Source: Ectobius pallidus
Taxonomy: Eukaryota > Arthropoda > Insecta > Blattodea > Ectobiidae
Reading direction: 5' to 3'
Assembly: GCA_964059195.1 (NCBI GenBank)
Contig: CAXKWD010000013.1
Coordinates: forward strand, 24,652,611 to 24,716,610
DNA length: 64,000 nucleotides
Below, piece after piece: positions 56,963 to 64,000 of this stretch; position 1 is the first letter of the stretch; every line of letters starts with the position of its first letter. Made by a program: the position numbers and the translations under genes. Under the pieces are notes generated by a model that saw only the letters and a list, made by a program, of their open reading frames with translations, was not told the origin of the DNA and did not search any database.

Positions 56963-57611
56963 ACGCTCATGGCCTGTTACTAAATCGTAGCAGAAACGAT
57001 GCTGGAATGTTCTCTCCTAATAGCAGCATATTGAGAATTAATACCAATCTTTTTCGATTTTTCATATGCCATTCCATCTTATATTATTTCACGAATGTGC
57101 CTTGCTTCTTTACGCCGTTTATAAGTTCCAATAGGGACTCTTTGCATTCATCTTTGCTTGTTTCAACTTTCCCTAATCTAACTTTGACGTATTATGCCGC
57201 ATACTTCTTACGCGATTTCTGATCGTGTTTCGGAGCCTTTTAGCCGGCGACATTGACCTTGCTCTCTTCCGACTTGCATTCGGCATGCATTCTAAATATA
57301 ACTTCTTGTTACTTGTGTCTGCCTAGTTCTATACTTCACATTCCGTGCTTGCTTTGTCGGGGGAGGTATTCTGGTATCTTTTTATGAAAGGAATAACTCA
57401 TATGAAATAAATATTTTATACGAAAGAAATATTTAATTATTTGCTTCTTATAACCTTTAAGGTAACTTACATTCATATAAGATAAATGTGCTGCATTCTT
57501 ATGGCGGCGAGTATTACCCATAACTTCACTTTAAAGAAGGTGCATTGTGGTATTCTACTTTGGACATTAATATATTTTTGCTTATATCTCAAATTTCATT
57601 TTTCATGTACA
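56963..57611 (+). other. Retrotransposon 5' leader
   Basis: Untranslated leader between the PBS and the ATG of the gag-like frame. No repeats shared elsewhere in the window. The small open frames inside it are not recognised. Confidence 0.65.
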
Positions 57612-57705
57612 ATGAGTCGAGAGAAGTGCTCGTTTGATTTGCTGAAACGAGACGAGCTCTTGTATGAGGCCACTATAAGGGGCATTCAAGGCACTCATCA
57701 GTTAC
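57612..57705 (+). pseudogene. Start of a gag-like frame, cut at 57705
   Basis: ATG at 57612 gives MSREKCSFDLLKRDELLYEA followed by TIRGI. An L.K.EL.YE..IRG-type segment is common at the N-terminus of Gag-like proteins of insect LTR retrotransposons, which is why I read it as gag. Only about 30 residues remain before the frame runs into the tRNA copy at 57706, so no capsid or zinc-knuckle region is present. No pol sequence is found. Position after LTR-PBS-leader on the same strand supports the assignment. I cannot name the superfamily. Confidence 0.65.
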
Positions 57706-57768
57706 CAGTGGAAGCGTGCTGGGCCCATAACCCAGAGGTCCGTGGATCGAAACTACGCTCTGCTACCA
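57706..57768 (+). other. Copy of initiator tRNA-Met (5'-truncated) with CCA
   Basis: Sixty bases match initiator tRNA-Met from about position 13 to 72: CAGTGGAAGCGTGCTGGG, anticodon loop CCCATAA with CAT, AGGTC, T-arm GGATCGAAAC, acceptor 3' strand CTCTGCTA, then CCA, which nuclear tRNA genes do not encode. The T stem has changes that still pair. The acceptor 5' strand and the start of the D arm are missing, so it is not a working tRNA gene. CCA joins directly to TTT and the inverted LTR, exactly as a primer tRNA joins minus-strand cDNA. Confidence 0.92.
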
Positions 57769-57771
57769 TTT

Positions 57772-58718
57772 TGTAATGTTTTTTTTTCCATATTCCCCTG
57801 TTTTGTACTTCACAGTAGAAATCCAAGGTAATTCAACATTACGTAGGATGCTAAATGTGTCGTATAAGTTTACCACCCAGCAACGTATGATCGTGTATAG
57901 GAGACTTCCTATGCACTTTCATTCGTAGCCGCTGGTAAATAAACTTACGCGAGACATTTAAGCATATAGAGTAATTGCTCGTGGAATGGTGCTGAAGGTT
58001 CAAGCCCGATAGAAGGATAATCATCAAATAATAATTAATACCATAATTTCGATTAATAGATAACAATTTTAATTATAACAAAAAGTTTAATACACATTTG
58101 TGATTGGATAACTCAGTAACATTAAATTAATTATTTCCTTTGTTTAATTTTATTCTGTGCCATATAAAATGATGCAAATTATAGTGCCTTTAACGTAATA
58201 CTTGTGGATTGATTCCATTTAGAAGAAAAGATAGAAAGATACATTTTCACACTCATACACTCCGGGTATGTAACCCCGTGTGTATAATGTTGAAATATGC
58301 CATAAGGGCACAAGTCTGTGATCGACAGCAAACACGGTAACTGGAATTTATATGCATATAGTATATAATATCCATTAAGTTCACATACTTACGGCCGATC
58401 CACAGTCCTAAACATAATACACACGTCTTTACATACCTTGCCAGTTACTCAGAGTGCGGTCCCCGCGGGCAACCATCCATACCTGAGAAATGAAGGAAGA
58501 AGAATAGAATTGGTGATACTCAACATGTGACCAAGTTAACTAGAATTCGCCCCCTTCCCTTTCGTGGAGGGGAGACAAATCAGTTTCAAACAGATAACCG
58601 GAATTAATCAGTGGTACCACTCGTACCAACCAAAATATTATACCACATTTTATACCTCATAACAAAATGTCCCAGTAAGCTGTACCAAAAAATGTGATGA
58701 ACTCAATGAGTCAGCACA
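57772..58718 (-). repeat. Right LTR (inverted)
   Basis: Reverse complement of 56002-56948, same length, one visible difference. It is preceded inward by TTT and the tRNA CCA (the complement of a PBS). Confidence 0.92.
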
Positions 58719-58722
58719 ATGG

Positions 58723-59585
58723 GGACTTGGTATCTTAAAACTTATGAGATATTGTCAACACGAAAGAAAAAGACAAGTAATTTTCTGTTTCTGAAACATA
58801 AGCTATGAAAGAAGCATCAAAAATAGGGCATAATAAAGATACGATTGCCAGTGTCACTGCATAGTATGAAGTCTCGCACATATGTATAATGCAATATGTG
58901 CATAAATTAAGTACCTATTTTATCGAAAGAGTGATTTTACTGGCAACGATTTCTTTGAATATGTTTGTTATTCACATTACTTTCAACATATTCACCACCT
59001 TACGTCATAATTCACTTCCCAACTAGAAAGTATTTCTGAAGAATTGCGGATGTTATGGCAGCGGCAGCTGTTTCGGAGATCTGACAATGTGGTAGTGGGT
59101 CGGGTAAGTACAATTTTTTTTTCCAATTCCCACACAAAGTAGTCCCTAAGCATGATGACCAGGGAATGTGCCATCCACTTCTGGGTCCATGCATCCAACA
59201 AGCAAATTTTTTGTTTGTGAGTCAATCTTTATGGGATTACAATTAAATCAACACACAATCACTTCTGCACATTCCACATCACAATAGCTACCATCCCCAG
59301 AATTCTGAACATTATGTTGATTCACTTAGGAGTAACAAAAATAATTTGTGCATGAACTCCAGCCGAAATCACAGAACATATAACACAAATGCCTGCAACG
59401 AGCTACCATAATATACACCTTACACCTAAAATCTCAATTTCCGTCAAATAGATACCTAATTGCTGGACATACTGTATATAATGTGAACCAAATGAAGCCA
59501 CCGGTATCTTAACGTGCATCTCTCGCGACCGATACCGGACATAGGTGGATCGGTCGCCGAAACAATATTTTGCTCTCGCCGATAG
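58723..59585. other. No recognisable feature
   Basis: Unique AT-rich flank of the LTR structure. Overlapping minus frames (58992-59225) are not recognised. Confidence 0.45.
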
Positions 59586-59587
59586 TA

Positions 59588-60355
59588 CAGTCGGTCAAAT
59601 AAAAAACGTCGGGACTCGTATGCAGTTAAAATTGAAGTTTTAACGCATTAGTTCACAAGTTTCCTTTAAAAAAACATAAAATACAGGTCATTCTCCGAAC
59701 ACATGAGGCCATGCGACAGGAGGGGAAAAATGAACGAAGGAAAAAATGAACAACGCGGAAAGCGCAACACACGATATTCAACTTAATGTATTGTCATAAT
59801 TCATTTTGCTTTGTGTCATCGCACCACATACAAATGCTAGCTTGAGAGGAAGTGCAGTTAGGGCTGTAATTGACCTGCATTTTTTCGGCCTCTGAAGCAG
59901 CGAGAAGGTTCCATATTTCTTAAAGAGCGGCTCAGAGGTGGGTATTTCACTATAATGCGACCGGAAGTTTTCATAGGAAACGTGGATCTGGCCGGCCGCG
60001 TATTTCGATGCTAGATTGGTTGCAGAAGTTGAACGTAAGTTATTGATTTTGCACTACAAGTACCGGTATTATAAAATAAAATCTTTAAAAATGCTCCTTG
60101 AATAAACATATTCCTCGCAAATTTATTCATTATTATTATAAGAACTTCCATGCAAGAATATGGCGGACGTGAGGCATATAGCTACAGCCTCCTATACCTG
60201 TTTGTTTTGGAACAAAACTGACTAAATATTCAAGAAAATACATGGACACACAAGAGGCAGGTGTGAACCTAATCTTAAGTCTTCGTGTACATGCGCATAT
60301 GCTCGTTCGTGATACTTAATCAAATAACGCCCGACGTTTTTTATTTGACCGACTG
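59588..60355. mobile_element. TA-flanked TIR element, 768 bp
   Basis: Ends CAGTCGGTCAAATAAAAAAC followed by GTCGGG, essentially perfect over about 27 bp on both sides; TA at 59586-59587 and 60356-60357. End layout (CAG-CGG, A run, then a CG-rich CCGAC/GTCGGGACTC block) resembles the elements at 6599 and 28682. No tRNA-like unit or transposase seen inside. Confidence 0.8.
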
Positions 60356-60357
60356 TA

Positions 60358-60782
60358 CAAACGATACGGGTTCTCGGTGCCCCAAATCCTCAAATTCTGT
60401 GAGTTTCCGCATCCACTTAAATAAATCATGCCTCATCGTTTATGAAAATCTGTAATGCATTACACCAAGTCCGTTTACATCATGAAAACTAGGAGTGTGG
60501 TATGCGAACAGTGCTCGTGGATTAATAGGCAAAAATTTCATTATGCTATGATAATTAAATAACAAAAAAGGACGTTATGGGAGTGAAATGCTGGCCCCTG
60601 GTACGCTGACAGAAAAAGAAAGGCAATATGCATACTTTGATCAGGACATAGCAACAGCACAGAGACCACAAAACAAATCACTCGATGGCTGCTCTGTCCA
60701 GTGTTCCATAACATAAATAGTTGCGGGCTATGGCTATCTCTAACTTCAGATTTCAAGTACTGTTTTGTTTGTTTGTTTGTTT

Positions 60783-60824
<42 letters not shown>

Positions 60825-61880
60825 TTGTGTAATCAGAAAACAAAATGAGCGCCGTAAAATCAGCACATCATGAAGAATTAAAGGCCGAAAAACAAGAAAA
60901 ATGCGCTAAATATGCTAGGTTCAGCTTTAAATGGTGGTTTCACAATTTTGTACGTGGTTGTCAGGTAGGTATTGATCTGAAGAGATAACAATTTGAATGT
61001 CTCCTTTAAGAAAGGCTAGTTAAATACTTATATTATTTTGCTTATCATCTCATTTGAATCATAGCGGACACAGCAACTAATTGTTACGGCTTTCGGTCGT
61101 CCTATCCCCGGTGACGACCGCACGCTATGATCAGTGGAAGTCCGGTACCTTCATCATTGGCTTGCACCTTATTTTCCGTAGTAGATTGGGTCCCTTAATC
61201 TTCATTCTGACTTCAACCTTCTTTGAGGTTTTTACTTATACTTAGTGAAATGTGGGCAAATATTACAGTCTTTACGAGTCTTTGCTATTATTATTAAGTT
61301 TACAGTTGTAACAATTTTATTTTTTTATTTTTTGCTGATAAACCTTGCCCACTAATTTGGTAAACCATCTAATTTAAAATTATGTTTAATCTGTTTCAAG
61401 ACAACATTACAGTAAGTGTGTTTAAGTCGGCTTGGTTCATTTTAATTCTGAATCCCTGCGTTTCTGAATATTCCCTACATAATAAAGTAAAGTAGAGCAT
61501 GAATAATTCAGTACTGCCTTAGGAAATAGCCATGAGATTCAGTGGGTATGACAGATACAGTTGCTGCGTATGTCTAGCTCTGTTTACTCATGTGTTCTAC
61601 ACCAATCTGAGCATTAAGGTAAACAGATCATGGAGTCCTGCTAATGGAATAAACACGTCTTGTATGCATATGTACATAACGGTTCTTATGCTAAAGCTAT
61701 TCAATTATGACAAGAATATTAACCTTGCGTGGTGTGTACCTGTCCGAACTCCTTGATAAAAATAATAATCTTACAAGTAATTAAATGAAATAAATGGAGA
61801 TTCCCACAGTCCTTGAAATAACATAGGGTATTTTATAGATGGTTGTTGCTGTGATTTTAGTCTAAGGGATTTATTATTTT
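60358..61880. other. No genes; (TTTG)n and a long T run at 60763-60822
   Basis: (GTTT)n at 60763-60786 followed by about 38 T. On the minus strand this is an A run followed by CAAA repeats, perhaps the tail of an unidentified retroelement, but no body was recognised. Confidence 0.55.
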
Positions 61881-61884
61881 TTAA

Positions 61885-61975
61885 GTACGGTGACCATACG
61901 TCCCGAGAAAATCGGGACAGTCCCGATTTTAATGTTTTTGTCCAGAATAAAATCCTCACTATCCCGAATAATCTG
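61885..61975. repeat. Possible hAT-type repeat trace
   Basis: GGTGACCATACGTCCCG followed by an internal TCCCGA/TCGGGA palindrome resembles the end of a dispersed repeat seen in animal genomes. No opposite terminus or duplication found. Confidence 0.3.
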
Positions 61976-62665
61976 ATTATTGTGGGAAATCATAAATCAT
62001 CAAAGAGAAAATAAATACGGTTTTTGTATTAAAAAAGAAAAGAGGGAAGCAAAAATTTTACAACTTGTTGGGTTGGTTTCGCCAAGAATCTTCGAAAAGC
62101 TCTGGATTCATTGGAAAGAACCCAAACCATCCTTTTCTATAAACACTTTAAAAGAGTAGGCCTAATGAGAGTGAATATAAGTTATTAAGTAATTTAATAT
62201 GTTTCTTCGACTCTGAGAATTGGTTATTTTACGATGAAAGTATTTTTGCATCGCAATACATGTAACTTATATTGAATTTCCTTTCAGTTATTTATAATGT
62301 TTTTTTTTAGGCTATAAAACTAAATTATTTCAAATACCTGCTTGTACTGATCTCACCTGCCGTTTTTAGACATCCAATGAATGTAAAGTTTTTTTATGAA
62401 CGTATGAAAATCGATATTGTTCAATTTTATTGTCCATTTCAACTCCGTGGACGCGGAACGGAAGAAAATAAAAATAAACACGACTTACTTAACCTTTTAA
62501 AACATGTGACCTCTTTCTTACCTTGAGAGAACAAAGCATACATTCTAAAATTTTAATGCACTACAGACATGACGCCGTTCATGGACTGATTCTTATTTTA
62601 CTTTGTTCCGGAGTATCGAGATATGTGATTTTACGATCGGCGGGAAGATCTATTTCTATCTTGGG
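61976..62665. other. No recognisable feature
   Basis: AT-rich sequence without shared repeats. Confidence 0.45.
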
Positions 62666-62666
62666 T

Positions 62667-62697
<31 letters not shown>

Positions 62698-62736
62698 ATG
62701 TATGTATGTATGTATGTATGTATGTATGTATGTATG

Positions 62737-62770
<34 letters not shown>

Positions 62771-62840
62771 TGTATGTATGTATGTATGTATGTATGTATG
62801 TATGTATGTATGTATATATCCTCTAGTTATAGTATATATG

Positions 62841-62882
<42 letters not shown>
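62666..62882. repeat. Compound (TG)n-(TGTA)n-(TA)n microsatellite
   Basis: TG repeats at 62666-62680, TGTA tetramers to about 62815 with one ATAT interruption near 62739, then (TA)n at about 62845-62882. CTCTAGYTATAGTATATAT occurs on both sides of the (TA)n. The long open frames here on both strands are produced by the repeat. Confidence 0.95.
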
Positions 62883-62884
<2 letters not shown>

Positions 62885-62889
62885 TCTAG

Positions 62890-64000
62890 CTATAGTATAT
62901 ATAACATACAATACTCTGTGAAAAACTCTATAGAACACCTTGCATGTGAAACCAACGGATGAATGTATTAATTTAGTAGCCCCATGTGTCATGTGCAGAG
63001 CAAGGGAAATGGGGGAAGAACTCCTTCCGTAGCTCACATAGTGAGCGAGTGCGTTTGTACATTCCGTTATATCACAATGTTTTGATTTTCATTCTGGATG
63101 CGGGATTTCTGTTATACCTTCAAAATGATGAACTGAAAAAGTTGCAGCATTAAAAACATGTTTAAAAAAAATAATAATAATAATAATAAAATAAATAAAT
63201 AAATAAATAAATAAACACCTACAAAATGAAACTAAAAATTTTAACTAAAATTACGAAAATACTGAAAAATTCACGAATATAAGTAATTAATAATGTAGTT
63301 GCAATAGTAGAAGTAAAATCATGAATTAACAATTATATAAAAAAATAACAATTATAAATCATATACAGGGAGTTAATAACACCAAAATATTTTACCTATC
63401 TATAAACGGGACTTTTTCTTTGTGTGCCCTCCCTTACCCCCGGAGTGCCAAGCATTGAAGCTTATTAATTTCGGTCAGACCAAATTTTGGTAACGATTTG
63501 TTTGATGTATTTACCTAATAGTGCCCTTATGTACATCCTGATGGGATGTGTAGTGAAATTGACATTTTTGGGCTGTGTACTTGTGTCGTTGTGTATTAGT
63601 GCGGGTTTGACTTCTTTTTTTGTCATGAACTTGATTGCTTGTCGTTAGTTGTGTTTGTTTAGTATCCTGTAGAGATGTTTTCCAATGTATGTAGCAGTGC
63701 GTGTATCTGTGTGAGGGGATTATTAGCCAGTCCGGCATTTGCCTATGAGCAAGGGAAACACCTCAAAAACCTCGCTCGGACTGGGATTGTAGGCCAAAAG
63801 CAATCTACCATGTGTTGGATTATTCATGATACTGTTCTTTTTGGAGTAGCGCTGTCTTGGCGAAATTTTTGAACGCTGTATAGAGGGGACATAGACAAGA
63901 AACATTTATTAGGAGGTGTTTGCTCTGTGGACTCAATTTTTCCTGTTAAAGCATAAAATCACCAGGACATGGCCACCACTGACTTCTAACATTTGAAAAA
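62890..64000. other. No confident feature; short (AATAA)/(AAAT) repeat at 63170-63212
   Basis: Simple A/T-rich repeat followed by AT-rich DNA. The segment 63500-63960 is less AT-rich and may be an old retroelement, but I cannot assign it. Confidence 0.45.

Larger units (their letters stand above)
55998..58722. mobile_element. Inverted-LTR retrotransposon insertion with 4-bp duplication
   Basis: Two 947-bp LTRs face each other: U3 ends (TGTGCTGAC) outward at 56002 and 58718, U5 ends (ATTACA) inward. The whole is bounded by ATGG on both sides (55998-56001 and 58719-58722), as expected of one integration event. Between the LTRs are a PBS, leader, start of a gag-like frame and a primer-tRNA copy joined to the inverted LTR. 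Normal elements have LTRs as direct repeats, so this is an aberrant reverse-transcription product. One base differs between the LTRs, so it is either very young or kept identical by conversion. Confidence 0.9.

Noticed and set aside
57706..57768. A functional initiator tRNA-Met gene
   Set aside because: The 5' acceptor strand and part of the D arm are missing and CCA is encoded, so it is a copy of a mature primer tRNA and not a gene.
56002..58718. Two independent solo LTRs in opposite orientation
   Set aside because: A single ATGG pair flanks the whole, both LTRs keep PBS or tRNA sequence on the inner side, and a leader with gag start joins them.
62523..63037. Long open frames of 132 and 152 codons on opposite strands
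   Set aside because: They are made by the TGTA and TA microsatellites; the predicted chains are simple repeats.

Overview
The window looks like repeat-rich, AT-rich, intergenic or intronic DNA from a large insect genome. The reasons are an interstitial array of the insect telomere motif (TTAGG)n, many insect-type non-LTR retrotransposon tails, several tRNA-headed SINE families, hAT, Tc1/mariner, pogo and TTAA-type DNA transposons, and a strongly over-represented palindromic octamer TAGGCCTA. A cockroach or related insect is my guess; the species cannot be fixed from the sequence alone. I found no intact host gene. The nearest thing to a host-like exon is a THAP zinc-finger start (about 47029-47177, minus) that carries a frameshift.

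Layout. 0-5 kb: a palindromic mariner-like element with SINE copies in its arms and a TTAGG array at its centre. It is followed by a TIR-bounded element (1558-3127) carrying a deleted copy of a conserved arthropod protein of unknown function, then a LINE 3' end. 5-14 kb: nested SINEs, a TA-flanked TIR element with a tRNA-like core (6599-7081), a Jockey-like LINE tail, a tandem duplication, and a palindromic Tc1-like element (12989-13653). 14.9-17.5 kb: a long-TIR TTAA-flanked element containing a LINE insertion, a pogo/Tigger relict, and two SINEs. 17.5-27 kb: mostly featureless apart from a 22-24-bp minisatellite (19231-19630). 27-38.7 kb: three hAT MITEs with 8-bp duplications, a second TIR element with a tRNA-like core, a SINE nested in a SINE, and a 192-bp hairpin. 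39-55.7 kb: LINE and SINE fragments, a broken RT gene split by a SINE, and a hAT element (54095-55653) containing a LINE insertion. 56.0-58.7 kb: the most notable object. 58.7-64 kb: a third TIR element and long microsatellites.

The most notable object is 56002-58718. Two 947-bp LTRs differing at one visible base lie in inverted orientation, both with their U3 (TGT) ends outward, and the whole is flanked by one 4-bp duplication, ATGG. Inside the left LTR are a primer binding site for initiator tRNA-Met, a leader and the start of a gag-like frame. The frame is joined abruptly to a 60-nt copy of initiator tRNA-Met plus CCA, which leads straight into the second, inverted LTR. I read this as a retrotransposon cDNA in which the primer tRNA was copied far past the usual stop, the polymerase then jumped to the element's own leader/gag, and the resulting U3-to-U3 molecule was integrated.

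The genes here do not form a pathway. The window records repeated transposon insertion, nesting, inverted rearrangement and decay.
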